Assembly: GCA_947484245.1 (NCBI GenBank)
Contig: CANKOT010000050.1
Coordinates: 1 to 16,017, forward strand
Length of the DNA: 16,017 nt
Direction: 5' to 3'
Origin: Comamonadaceae bacterium
Lineage (GTDB): Bacteria; Pseudomonadota; Gammaproteobacteria; Burkholderiales; Burkholderiaceae
Under the pieces are notes generated by a model. That model was not told the origin of the DNA. It was given only the letters and a program-made list of their open reading frames with translations, and ran no database searches. A program made the translations under genes and the position numbers. Below, piece by piece: positions 1 to 6,961 of this stretch. The stretch's first letter is position 1. Every line of letters begins with the position of its first letter.

Positions 1-1
1 A

Positions 2-1339
2 AAAGAAGAGTGGAAAGATGGCGAACTGATTGGCAAAGACGAAAGCGAAGGCCGCCAACCTGGCAGCATGGTCAAGACCGGTGAATGGGAAGCCATCAAC
101 AAAGCCACAGCATTGTGGACGCGTCCTAAAAAAGACGTGACAGAAGAGCAGTACAAAGATTTCTACAAACAAATTAGCAAAGACTTTGCCGAGCCCCTCA
201 CATGGACGCACAACCGCGTAGAAGGCAGCACCGAGTACACACAACTTTTGTACATCCCCTCACAAGCGCCACAAGACCTGTGGAACCGCGATAAAAAAGC
301 CGGCATCAAGTTGTACGTGAAGCGCGTCTTCATCATGGACGATGCCGAAGCACTCATGCCCAGCTACTTGCGCTTTATGAAAGGCGTGGTGGACTCTGCC
401 GATTTGCCTTTGAACGTGAGTCGCGAGTTACTGCAAGAAAGCCGCGATGTCAAAGCCATTCGCGAAGGTTGCGCCAAGCGTGTCTTGTCCATGTTGGAAG
501 ACTTGGCCAAGCACGACGCAGCACCCTCTGGCGCCGCTGACGAAGTGACCGACGTGGTGAGCGAAGAAGACAAAGCCAAACAAGGTCAATACACCCGCTT
601 CTATAAAGAGTTTGGCGCCGTACTCAAAGAAGGCTTGGGCGAAGACTTTGGCAACCGCGATCGCTTGGCCAAATTGTTGCGCTTTGCGTCAACCTCATCT
701 GACGAAGTGAGCGTGTCATTGGCCGACTACAAAGCGCGCATGAAAGACGGCCAAGAAGCCATCTACTACATCACCGCCGACACACTGTCCGCCGCCAAGT
801 ACAGCCCCCACCTTGAAGTGTTCAAGAAGAAGGGCATTGAAGTCTTGCTCATGACCGACCGCGTGGACGAATGGGCCTTGAACTTCTTAAACGAGTTTGA
901 TGGCACCCCCATGCAAAGCGTGGCCAAGGGCGCTGTCGATTTGGGCAGCTTGCAAGACGAAGAAGAAAAGAAAGCCACTGAAGAAGCAGCAGAAGCTTTC
1001 AAACCTTTGCTGGCCAAATTGAAAGAAGCCCTGAAAGACAAAGCCGAAGATGTGCGCGTGACCAGCCGCTTGGTCGACTCACCCGCTTGCCTTGTGGTGA
1101 CCGACAACGGCATGAGCATGCAGTTGGCGCGCATGCTCAAACAAGCCGGTCAAGAAGCCCCCGAATCGAAGCCTGTGCTGGAAGTCAATCCTGAGCATGC
1201 TTTGGTCAAGAAGCTAGAAGGCTCTGTGCACTTTAACGACCTGGCCAACATTTTGTTTGACCAAGCATTGTTGGCCGAAGGCGGTATGCCTGCAGATCCA
1301 GCGGCTTATGTGCGCCGCGTGAATGCTTTGTTGGTTTAA
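2..1339 (+). CDS. htpG: Chaperone HtpG (bacterial Hsp90), 3' part only
   Basis: This is the C-terminal 445 residues of the ATP-dependent cytosolic chaperone HtpG; the reading frame runs open to the left edge from base 2, so the N-terminal ATPase (GHKL) domain lies outside the window. What is visible is the middle domain, with the family-typical stretches ALWTRPK, DPLTW-like '[12 protein letters not shown]', 'LLYIPSQAP', '[13 protein letters not shown]' and '[11 protein letters not shown]'-like '[17 protein letters not shown]', followed by the C-terminal dimerisation domain. The frame ends at TAA 1337-1339 at the normal family C-terminus, so the gene looks intact at its 3' end. The ATG at 68 is internal and is not the start. 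No strong terminator directly follows the stop; the first good hairpin is about 115 bases downstream. Family identity is certain from many conserved blocks. Confidence 0.97.
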   Translation, partial: KEEWKDGELIGKDESEGRQPGSMVKTGEWEAINKATALWTRPKKDVTEEQYKDFYKQISKDFAEPLTWTHNRVEGSTEYTQLLYIPSQAPQDLWNRDKKAGIKLYVKRVFIMDDAEALMPSYLRFMKGVVDSADLPLNVSRELLQESRDVKAIREGCAKRVLSMLEDLAKHDAAPSGAADEVTDVVSEEDKAKQGQYTRFYKEFGAVLKEGLGEDFGNRDRLAKLLRFASTSSDEVSVSLADYKARMKDGQEAIYYITADTLSAAKYSPHLEVFKKKGIEVLLMTDRVDEWALNFLNEFDGTPMQSVAKGAVDLGSLQDEEEKKATEEAAEAFKPLLAKLKEALKDKAEDVRVTSRLVDSPACLVVTDNGMSMQLARMLKQAGQEAPESKPVLEVNPEHALVKKLEGSVHFNDLANILFDQALLAEGGMPADPAAYVRRVNALLV

Positions 1340-1400
1340 GTTGAAATTAAAGGTAAATGCAAGTTCAAACAGCGGCCATTATTAACTTCTGTTGTATAGT

Positions 1401-1483
1401 CCATTCACGACTCCCCTTTTGACCGCTTGGTTTGGCCAAGTGCTTTAAAGGCGACAAGCCGCCCTAGGGCGGCTTTGTCATTT
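1401..1483 (+). ncRNA. Candidate small RNA in the htpG-NYN intergenic region
   Basis: Seen: a -10-like TATAGT at 1395-1400, a pyrimidine-rich run with CTCCCCTTTT at 1411-1420, a first hairpin (CGCTTGG 1424-1430 with CCAAGTG 1436-1442, loop TTTGG), then a strong GC-rich hairpin at 1453-1479. Together these look like a short transcript that ends at the second hairpin and exposes an anti-Shine-Dalgarno-like CU-rich segment. Against this, I find no good -35 at 16-18 bases from TATAGT, and the T-run after the last hairpin is short. The same structures could simply be the htpG 3' untranslated region with its terminator, or the leader of the NYN gene. No known RNA family is recognised. Confidence 0.2.
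1453..1483 (+). terminator. Rho-independent-type hairpin after htpG
   Basis: A perfect 16-base palindrome GCCGCCCTAGGGCGGC (1458-1473) is flanked by AA/TT and by GAC/GTC, giving a long GC-rich stem followed by TTTGTCATTT. The stem is strong but the T-tract is interrupted, so it may be a partial terminator. It is nearly symmetric and could work on either strand. It sits just ahead of the NYN gene, whose ribosome binding site begins at 1486, and so would insulate that gene from htpG transcription. Confidence 0.55.
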
Positions 1484-1496
1484 CTGGAAGGCTGAT

Positions 1497-2159
1497 TTGC
1501 GTACCATTGCTTACATTGACGGCTACAACCTCTACTATGGACTTCTGCGGAAGTCTCAATACAAGTGGCTAGACGTCTATACACTTTTCCGCGATCACGC
1601 ATTGCATCAAAGCTCTGATCTTGTGGAAGTGCGCTATTACACGGCACCCATGCTTGGGAAAATGTCTGATGATTTAGAGTCTCCGATCAGACAGCGAAGA
1701 TACCTTCAAGCACTTCGAAAAATGCATCCCATCGGTCTGACCCTTATTGAGGGTCGAATCGTTGCCTCAACACCATTTCAACGATTGATCCGCCCTATCC
1801 CCGAAGCGCCACATTTACAAAAAGTCCAAGTTCTTGATTTCAATGAAAAGAAAACAGACGTCAATATCGCTTCCGACATGATCAATGGCGCATGGCTGAA
1901 AACATACGATCAAGCCGTCTTGTGCAGTAACGACTCAGACTTGGAAGGTGCATTGCTCAGTATTAAAGAGCATCATCCTCACATCCATATAGGTTTGGTT
2001 GCGCCCATTTCTGGTGAAGATCCTCGAAAAATTTCAGGCGATTTGGCTAAATTCTCCGATTGGAAAAAAATTTTAAGTACGAACCATCTTGCAAAATCAC
2101 AGTTACCGGATCGAATTCCGAGTTCACAGCTATCAAAGCCTGCTGCATGGAAAAACTAG
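1497..2159 (+). CDS. NYN-domain (PIN-like) protein, putative RNase
   Basis: A 220-residue stand-alone NYN domain (LabA/DUF88 type, PIN-like fold). Members with the full acidic set are metal-dependent ribonucleases or are predicted to be. Visible are the N-terminal 'YIDGYNLYYG' (D8), the central 'KKTDVNIASDM' (D121, D127) and 'VLCSNDSDLEGAL' (D146, D148). These match the acidic metal-binding positions, so the nuclease site looks intact. The start is TTG at 1497, chosen because GGAAG (1486-1490) lies 6 bases upstream and the protein then begins right at the first beta strand. The tail after about residue 195 is polar with no recognised domain. Hand-counted rows give about 41% GC, clearly below the neighbours, which fits horizontal acquisition. 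It converges on srkA with only 12 bases between stops. The substrate and role are unknown; no antitoxin or defence partner is adjacent. Confidence 0.85.
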   Translation: MRTIAYIDGYNLYYGLLRKSQYKWLDVYTLFRDHALHQSSDLVEVRYYTAPMLGKMSDDLESPIRQRRYLQALRKMHPIGLTLIEGRIVASTPFQRLIRPIPEAPHLQKVQVLDFNEKKTDVNIASDMINGAWLKTYDQAVLCSNDSDLEGALLSIKEHHPHIHIGLVAPISGEDPRKISGDLAKFSDWKKILSTNHLAKSQLPDRIPSSQLSKPAAWKN

Positions 2160-2171
2160 CTATATTCAAGC

Positions 2172-3302
2172 TCAAATCACCAAGAGTGGTTCTTGCATTT
2201 GCTCGATTTGCTCTTCCAACATCTGCACTTGGCCGCGCCAATAGTCGGGGGTGCCAAACCAAGGGAAGTTAATCGGAAATATAGGATCGTTCCAACGGCG
2301 CGCTAACCACGCGCTGTAATGCACCAAGCGCAAAGTGCGCAGTGGCTCAATCAGCGCCAACTCGCGCCGATCAAAATCACGCACTTGCTCATAGCCTTCT
2401 AGCAACATGCTCAACTGTCCTGAGCGTTGCTTGCGATCGCCCGACAACAACATCCACAAATCTTGCACGGCAGGACCCATGCGGGCATCGTCTAAATCAA
2501 CGAAGTGCGGACCGCCGCTGGGCAGATCGGCAGGCGTCCACAAAATGTTGCCGGGATGGCAGTCGCCATGCAAGCGAAGCATTTGGAAATTCGGCCAGTC
2601 ATTGCCATGCGCAGAACCCAAGCCACTCGCATGCATGACATCCATGGCTTGCTGCCATGCGTCTTGCCATGCACGCTCCACTTCCATCGGTATGGCTTTG
2701 TTGTTACAAAGCCAATCTTTGGGCTCTTGCATGAAAGTGTCGATGCTGAGCGAAGGTCGATTGTGAAAAGCTTGGGTGGCACCTACGGTGTGGATGCGCG
2801 CCAGAAATCGACCGATCCATTCCAGCACTTCGCCGTCATCAAGCTCTGGCCGGCGACCACCGCGGCGTTCACTGACGGAAAATGAAAAGCCTTGAAAGGT
2901 TTTCTGATGTTCAGCAAGATTGACTTCATGTGCCGCAGAAATGTTGGCGCCCTTCAAAAACGTCTTGTGATGCAAAGTGCGCCCTTGTAAATTCAGGGGC
3001 GGCACCGCAGGCACTTCCGCGGCCACCAACTCTGCCGCAAAGTCGTGTTCTTCTTGGATCTGCGCATCGGTCCATCTGGCAGGCCGATAAAACTTGGCCA
3101 CCACACTGTCGGGCACAGGCGTGCCATCTGTTTGCGTAGGCTCGCGCTCTGTTTCCAGTTGAATTTGATAGACGCGGTTTTCGTAGGAACTGAGCGCCGT
3201 CAGGCGACCATCACCCATGAGGCCGATGTCTGCCAGAGCATCCAACACGGCATCTGGTGTGAGTGATGCGTAGGGATGCAGAGCGTCCCACTCGGCAGGC
3301 AT
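2172..3302 (-). CDS. srkA: Stress response kinase SrkA (YihE family)
   Basis: A cytosolic serine/threonine protein kinase of the YihE/SrkA family (aminoglycoside-phosphotransferase-like fold), known in E. coli to counter stress-induced death. Visible: 'SSYENRVYQI' glycine-loop region (residues 39-47), ATP-binding lysine in 'VVAKFYRP' (K70), 'EEHDFA' (84-89), catalytic 'LHGDCHPGNILW' (D247, N252), metal site 'VDLDDARMGPAVQDLWMLL' (D269-D271) and the family C-terminal 'FPWFG..DYW'. The ATG at 3302 gives 376 residues and an N-terminus like E. coli SrkA (328 residues); it has no clear ribosome binding site. A GTG at 3326, 4 bases after the upstream stop and behind GGAAAA, is a credible alternative and would couple translation to the crotonase gene. 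The longer open frame to 3461 overlaps that gene and is rejected. The extra length comes from inserts near residues 51-65 and 112-135. Confidence 0.93.
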   Translation of the reverse strand: MPAEWDALHPYASLTPDAVLDALADIGLMGDGRLTALSSYENRVYQIQLETEREPTQTDGTPVPDSVVAKFYRPARWTDAQIQEEHDFAAELVAAEVPAVPPLNLQGRTLHHKTFLKGANISAAHEVNLAEHQKTFQGFSFSVSERRGGRRPELDDGEVLEWIGRFLARIHTVGATQAFHNRPSLSIDTFMQEPKDWLCNNKAIPMEVERAWQDAWQQAMDVMHASGLGSAHGNDWPNFQMLRLHGDCHPGNILWTPADLPSGGPHFVDLDDARMGPAVQDLWMLLSGDRKQRSGQLSMLLEGYEQVRDFDRRELALIEPLRTLRLVHYSAWLARRWNDPIFPINFPWFGTPDYWRGQVQMLEEQIEQMQEPLLVI

Positions 3303-3330
3303 GTCAGACAGCAGCGCAATTTTCACAAGG

Positions 3331-4134
3331 CTATTTTCCAGTGAACCGCGCTGCGCGTTTTTCGATGAAGGACTGCACACCCTCTTTGGCGTCGTCGCTG
3401 TTGGACAAAGTTTTTTGAACCGAAATGAAATCGTGCATGGCCACCAAGGGGCCTTGTTCAACAGCCTTCAACACGTTTTGACGCGTGGCCACCACGGCCA
3501 GTGGCCCTTGAACGGCAATCGCTTCTGCAATCTTGATCGCCTCGTTCAACTGCGCACCTGCAGGCACGACACGCTGTACAAAATTCAAACGAAAAGCTTC
3601 CGCACTGCCAAACTCATCGCCTGTCAACAAATGCAACAAGGCATTGCCCATACCTGCGCGCTCAGCCATGCGCAATGTGGCACCGCCTGTGGCCATGATG
3701 CCTCGCTTCACTTCCAATTGCGAGAAGCGGCAATTGTCGGCAGCCACCACAATGTCGGCTGCCAACATCAACTCAATGCCCAGTGTGTAGGTGATGCCTT
3801 GCACCGCCACCACCATGGGCTTGATGCGGCGACGATACCCTTCCATGCCCAAATCCAAAGGGTCGACCAAACCCAATGGCACCGCTTTTTCACCACGCTG
3901 CATGAGGGGTGCGATGGTGGGCAAATCAAGGCCGGCTGTGAAGTGCTCGCCCATGGCGTGCAACACGCCCACACGCAGTGTCGGGTCGTCGTCCAGCCGT
4001 GTGTAAGTCTCGCCCAACTCGCGGTACATTTTGGGCGTGAAGCCGTTGCGTTTGTTGGGTCGGTTGATGCCGATCAGTAGCACGCCGTTGCGTACTTCCA
4101 AGTCAATGCTGCCTTCAGGATGAATGGGGGTCAT
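3331..4134 (-). CDS. Enoyl-CoA hydratase/isomerase (crotonase) family protein
   Basis: A 267-residue cytosolic crotonase-fold enzyme acting on an acyl-CoA thioester. Oxyanion-hole elements are present ('HFTAGLDL' 65-71 and the G119 region 'TLGIELMLAAD'). Both glutamates used by true hydratases are in place: E121 in 'GIELMLAADI' and E141 in 'FSQLEVKRGIMATGG'. Hydration of a trans-2-enoyl-CoA is therefore plausible, though the family also includes isomerases and hydrolases. The ATG at 4134 is preferred over a longer frame to 4176 because AAGG lies 7 bases before it. It follows the 3-hydroxyacyl-CoA dehydrogenase gene by 54 bases, which would supply consecutive beta-oxidation-type steps (hydration, then oxidation). 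It is followed by srkA, probably on the same transcript. The physiological substrate cannot be read from sequence. Confidence 0.9.
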   Translation of the reverse strand: MTPIHPEGSIDLEVRNGVLLIGINRPNKRNGFTPKMYRELGETYTRLDDDPTLRVGVLHAMGEHFTAGLDLPTIAPLMQRGEKAVPLGLVDPLDLGMEGYRRRIKPMVVAVQGITYTLGIELMLAADIVVAADNCRFSQLEVKRGIMATGGATLRMAERAGMGNALLHLLTGDEFGSAEAFRLNFVQRVVPAGAQLNEAIKIAEAIAVQGPLAVVATRQNVLKAVEQGPLVAMHDFISVQKTLSNSDDAKEGVQSFIEKRAARFTGK

Positions 4135-4188
4135 AGAAATCCTTGTGCACAGGTTAAAGACAAGTGCGCCCAGCACACTTGAGCAAGA

Positions 4189-5037
4189 TCAATATTGATA
4201 AACACCGTGGCCCGTTTTGCGACCCAATCTACCTGCGGCCACCAACTCTTTCAAGAGCGGGCATGGGCGGTATTTACTGTCGCCAAATTCTTTGAGGTAA
4301 ACCTCCATCACAGCCAAGCAAACATCCAGGCCAATCATGTCGGCCAATGCCAAAGGGCCAATGGGTTGGTTGCAACCCAGCTTCATGCCGGCGTCGATGT
4401 CATCGGGCGAGGCCAAGCCTTCCGACAACACAAACAACGCCTCGTTGATCATGGGCACCAGAATGCGGTTAACCACAAAGCCAGGCGCATTCTTCACAGT
4501 GATGGGTGATTTGCCCAAAGCCGTGGCCAAGGCATGGACGGCATCGTGCGTGGCATCGCTGGTTTGCAAACCACGAATGATTTCCACCAAGGCCATCATG
4601 GGTACGGGGTTGAAAAAGTGCATGCCAATGAAACGATCAGCACGGGTGGTCACTGCTGCCAATTGAGTGATGGAAATAGACGATGTATTGGAGGCAATGA
4701 TCACATCGGGGGCCAGTAAGCCATCGAGTTGCTTCAAGATTTTGACTTTGAGATCTTGGTTTTCTGTGGCGGCTTCAATCACCAGATCGGCGCTTTTTAA
4801 ATCGTCGTAATGCGTGCTGCCTTGAATTTTGGACAGCGCATTGGCCTTATCGGCTTCGGTGATTTTTTCTTTTTTAAGCAGCCGGTCTAAGCTGCTTGAC
4901 ACGGTGGCAATGCCTTTGGCCACTGCCGCTTCAGAAATGTCCACCATCACCACCGGAATGCCTGACACGGCACAAGCCTGTGCGATGCCGTTGCCCATGG
5001 TGCCTGCGCCAATGATGCCTACTTTTTGAATGATCAT
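4189..5037 (-). CDS. hbd: 3-hydroxybutyryl-CoA dehydrogenase
   Basis: A 282-residue soluble NAD-dependent 3-hydroxyacyl-CoA dehydrogenase of the short, single-function type (Hbd/PaaH), converting (S)-3-hydroxyacyl-CoA to 3-ketoacyl-CoA. Rossmann motif 'GIIGAGTMGNGIA' (7-19) is followed by D33, the usual NAD-ribose ligand. The catalytic set is present: S117/S119 in 'SNTSSIS', H140 in 'GMHFFNPV', E152 in 'ALVEIIRG' and N190 in 'PGFVVNRI'. The C-terminal domain ends 'GRKTGHGVYQY', typical of the family. The start ATG at 5037 gives the canonical N-terminus but has no Shine-Dalgarno match; the leader is an unusual pyrimidine-rich tract on the coding strand. It lies 54 bases after the permease stop, with a hairpin between, so it may be only partly co-transcribed with the exporter. 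Its neighbour downstream is the crotonase. Confidence 0.95.
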   Translation of the reverse strand: MIIQKVGIIGAGTMGNGIAQACAVSGIPVVMVDISEAAVAKGIATVSSSLDRLLKKEKITEADKANALSKIQGSTHYDDLKSADLVIEAATENQDLKVKILKQLDGLLAPDVIIASNTSSISITQLAAVTTRADRFIGMHFFNPVPMMALVEIIRGLQTSDATHDAVHALATALGKSPITVKNAPGFVVNRILVPMINEALFVLSEGLASPDDIDAGMKLGCNQPIGPLALADMIGLDVCLAVMEVYLKEFGDSKYRPCPLLKELVAAGRLGRKTGHGVYQY

Positions 5038-5077
5038 GATTTGAAAAATGAAAAGTTAAATTGAAAAAGAAACCGCT

Positions 5078-5097
5078 GCATGATGAAGGCATCACGC
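5078..5097 (-). other. Intercistronic hairpin at the end of the permease gene
   Basis: On the minus strand GCGTGATG and CATCATGC pair over 8 bases (one G-U) around a CCTT loop. The permease stop codon (5094-5092) lies inside the structure. A pyrimidine-rich stretch with TTTCTTTTTC follows after 5 bases. It could be a weak terminator, an mRNA-stability element between nodJ and hbd, or a chance match. Confidence 0.35.
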
Positions 5098-5907
5098 TCT
5101 GAATCGCTTGCGCGTCAAGGCCAATGCCAACCAAAAGGCGACCACTGCCACGCCCACCAACAGGCTCAAATTGCTTGCCACGTTGCTGGGCCATTGGTCT
5201 AAAAACAAGGGGCGCACCAATTCAATGGCCGCCGTCAGTGGCAAATAATCTGTGATCTGTCGTAACCAGTCTGGGAATTGCGTACGCGGGAAATAGATGC
5301 CCGACAAAAACATCATGGGCGTTAAAAACAAGGTGAAGTAGTACGTGAAAAAGTCATAGCCCTTGGCCAGGGCGTTAAAGATCAGGGCAATGCAACTGAA
5401 CGTGACCCCCACAATCCATAACAAGGGCCACGCCAACAACAGCTTCCAACTTTGACTGATGCCCAATGCCAGCATCACCGCCAAAATGGCAGTGACCGCA
5501 AACAACGCTTTGTAGGCCGCCCACAGCATTTCGGCCATGACCACATCGTCCAAACGAACCGGCGCATTCATGATGCCATCCCACGTTTTCTGCATGTGCA
5601 TGCGCGAAAAAGCCGAATACAAAGCTTCAAACGAAGCCGCATTCATGGCACTCATGCAAATGCTTCCACTGGCCAAGAACAAAATGTAGGGCACTTGCTG
5701 CCCACCCATGTTGACCTCCCCAACCAGCTCGCCCAAGCCATAGCCAAATGCCACCAGCCACATGAGCGGTTCGGCAATGCCGCCTACCAAACTGGGAATA
5801 GCCAGCTTGCGCCAGACCAAAAGGTTGCGCAAAAACACAGGCCACCAACGCATCGACAACTGCGGCACGGCCCACACCGATGGGTTGACATATTTGTGGC
5901 GCATCAT
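5092..5907 (-). CDS. nodJ: ABC-2 type exporter permease, NodJ family
   Basis: A 271-residue inner-membrane permease of the ABC-2 family, NodJ type, partner of the ATPase just upstream. About six hydrophobic segments can be seen (roughly residues 37-59, 73-93, 122-148, 156-179, 188-208 and 247-265), with family blocks 'LASGSICMSAMNAASFEA', 'TWDGIMNAPV' and 'LFLTPMMFLSGIYFP'. In rhizobia NodI-NodJ export the lipo-chitin Nod factor. Here no nod biosynthesis gene is present, so the cargo is unknown; a lipid or polysaccharide-type molecule is only inferred. The first ATG (5907-5905) overlaps the ATPase stop as ATGA, giving tight translational coupling; a second ATG follows directly at 5904 and would shorten the protein by one residue. 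The length agrees with the family. Confidence 0.92.
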   Translation of the reverse strand: MMRHKYVNPSVWAVPQLSMRWWPVFLRNLLVWRKLAIPSLVGGIAEPLMWLVAFGYGLGELVGEVNMGGQQVPYILFLASGSICMSAMNAASFEALYSAFSRMHMQKTWDGIMNAPVRLDDVVMAEMLWAAYKALFAVTAILAVMLALGISQSWKLLLAWPLLWIVGVTFSCIALIFNALAKGYDFFTYYFTLFLTPMMFLSGIYFPRTQFPDWLRQITDYLPLTAAIELVRPLFLDQWPSNVASNLSLLVGVAVVAFWLALALTRKRFRA

Positions 5908-6833
5908 GCGTTCTCCCTGATTTGCCGACCGGTGAGTTTCAAAAATAAATCCTCTAAATTGGCAGGCCGATGCAAGCTTCGAATCTGAGGGGTGGCCTGC
6001 AATGCCAGCAGCAGAGGATGTGCATTTGCTGTGTAGAAAAATACCGTTTCACCACTCACTTCAAGGCGCGCGGCATGCTGCCTCAATGGAGAGTCTGAAG
6101 CAGCCAATGCCAACGCTCCTTGGCCATACAACTCCACCACATCGGGCTCCAAATGCTGCGCAATCAAATCGCGTGGTTTGCCTTCTGCAATTTTTTTGCC
6201 ATGGTCAATGACCAACAGTCGGTCACACAAGCGCTCGGCCTCGTCCATGAAGTGTGTCGTGAGCAAAATCGATTTGCCTTCTTGCATGAGCATTTGCAAA
6301 CGTTCCCACATCAAATGCCGGGCTTGGGGGTCGAGACCTGTGGTGGGCTCATCGAGCATGAGCATTTGCGGCTGGTTGATGAGTGCACGCGCCAAACTCA
6401 AGCGACGCTTCATGCCACCCGACAATTCACCAGGCTTGGCTTTGGCTTTGTGGGTCAGAGCGCCAAACTCAAGCAGCGGGGCAATGCGCGCCTTGATGTC
6501 GGCATCTTTCATGCCAAAGTAACGGCCATACACCAACAAATTTTCTTCAGCCGTGAAATCAGGATCGAGCGTGTCCATTTGTGCCACCACACCCAAGCGA
6601 GCCTTGATGGCCAAGGCTTGATCTGGCATGGACAGATTGTCAAAGAAAGTGATGCTGCCCGCATCGGGGGCCGTCAGACCCAAGCACATGCGAAGGGTGG
6701 TGGTTTTGCCAGCGCCATTGGGGCCAATCACGCCCAAACATTCTCCGGGTGAGATGTGAAACGACAAATCGTTGACCACGGTGTTTTCGCCAAAGCGTTT
6801 GACGAGATTTTCTACGTTCAATAAATACGACAT
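5904..6833 (-). CDS. nodI: ABC exporter ATP-binding protein, NodI family
   Basis: A 309-residue cytoplasmic ATPase subunit of an ABC-2 exporter. Motifs in order: Walker A GPNGAGKTT (37-45), Q-loop Q85, signature LSGGMKRR (137-144), Walker B LMLDEP (158-163), D-loop GLDP (166-169) and switch histidine H194 in LLTTH. The C-terminal extension with 'RLEVSGETVFFY' and the ending 'RPANLEDLFLKLTGRQ' is characteristic of NodI rather than generic drug-exporter ATPases. The ATG at 6833 is preferred over the longer frame to 6905 because it begins right at the family start ('MSYLLNVENLVKRFGE'); only a distant AAGG lies upstream. It overlaps the permease by 4 bases. It is the first gene of the minus-strand block and diverges from gentisate dioxygenase across a 128-base region. 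Sequence similarity to rhizobial NodI is strong, but nodulation is not implied. Confidence 0.94.
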   Translation of the reverse strand: MSYLLNVENLVKRFGENTVVNDLSFHISPGECLGVIGPNGAGKTTTLRMCLGLTAPDAGSITFFDNLSMPDQALAIKARLGVVAQMDTLDPDFTAEENLLVYGRYFGMKDADIKARIAPLLEFGALTHKAKAKPGELSGGMKRRLSLARALINQPQMLMLDEPTTGLDPQARHLMWERLQMLMQEGKSILLTTHFMDEAERLCDRLLVIDHGKKIAEGKPRDLIAQHLEPDVVELYGQGALALAASDSPLRQHAARLEVSGETVFFYTANAHPLLLALQATPQIRSLHRPANLEDLFLKLTGRQIRENA

Positions 6834-6898
6834 GGCTTGATTGTGCCTTGGACATCCCTGCACTTGACGGACCCCAACGGAGTTTTGCGCTTGAAAAG

Positions 6899-6927
6899 TT
6901 TGCAAGCCCGAGGTTAATATGTATACT
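6899..6927 (+). promoter_or_regulatory. Probable sigma-70 promoter of gentisate dioxygenase
   Basis: TTTGCA (6899-6904) and TATACT (6922-6927) are separated by 17 bases. The -10 matches 5 of 6 consensus positions and the -35 matches 4 of 6. Transcription would begin near 6934, leaving a short leader with the GGAG ribosome binding site. An alternative pair, TTGAAA (6891-6896) with TAATAT (6915-6920), is possible. Confidence 0.45.
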
Positions 6928-6933
6928 TATTAA
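6914..6933. promoter_or_regulatory. 20-bp palindromic operator candidate
   Basis: TTAATATGTATACTTATTAA is an inverted repeat with only one mismatched pair out of ten, centred between 6923 and 6924. It covers the likely -10 box of gentisate dioxygenase and lies in the divergent region shared with the NodI-like gene. Its size and AT-rich, GTATAC-centred form resemble MarR-family dimer sites. No regulator gene is adjacent, so the binding protein is inferred only by type. Confidence 0.5.
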
Positions 6934-6961
6934 ATTAAAGAACACCTTCTGGAGACAGCCC

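Noticed and set aside
3303..3461. N-terminal extension of srkA
   Set aside because: Most of it overlaps the end of the crotonase gene in another frame; the family N-terminus starts near ATG 3302 (or GTG 3326).
3301..4080. Long plus-strand open frame (259 codons) opposite the crotonase gene
   Set aside because: It is antisense to a gene with conserved catalytic residues, the translation is rich in His/Cys/Gln without family features, and no ribosome site supports it.
5452..5988. 178-codon plus-strand open frame opposite the permease
   Set aside because: Antisense shadow; the composition is His/Gln-rich as expected for the complement of membrane-protein codons.
6120..6752. 210-codon plus-strand open frame opposite the NodI-like gene
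   Set aside because: It mirrors the coding frame of a clear ABC ATPase, with no domain or start signal of its own.
6848..6961. Upstream extension of gentisate dioxygenase
   Set aside because: It crosses the promoter and palindrome; TTG 6962 has GGAG at ideal spacing and gives a normal-length protein.
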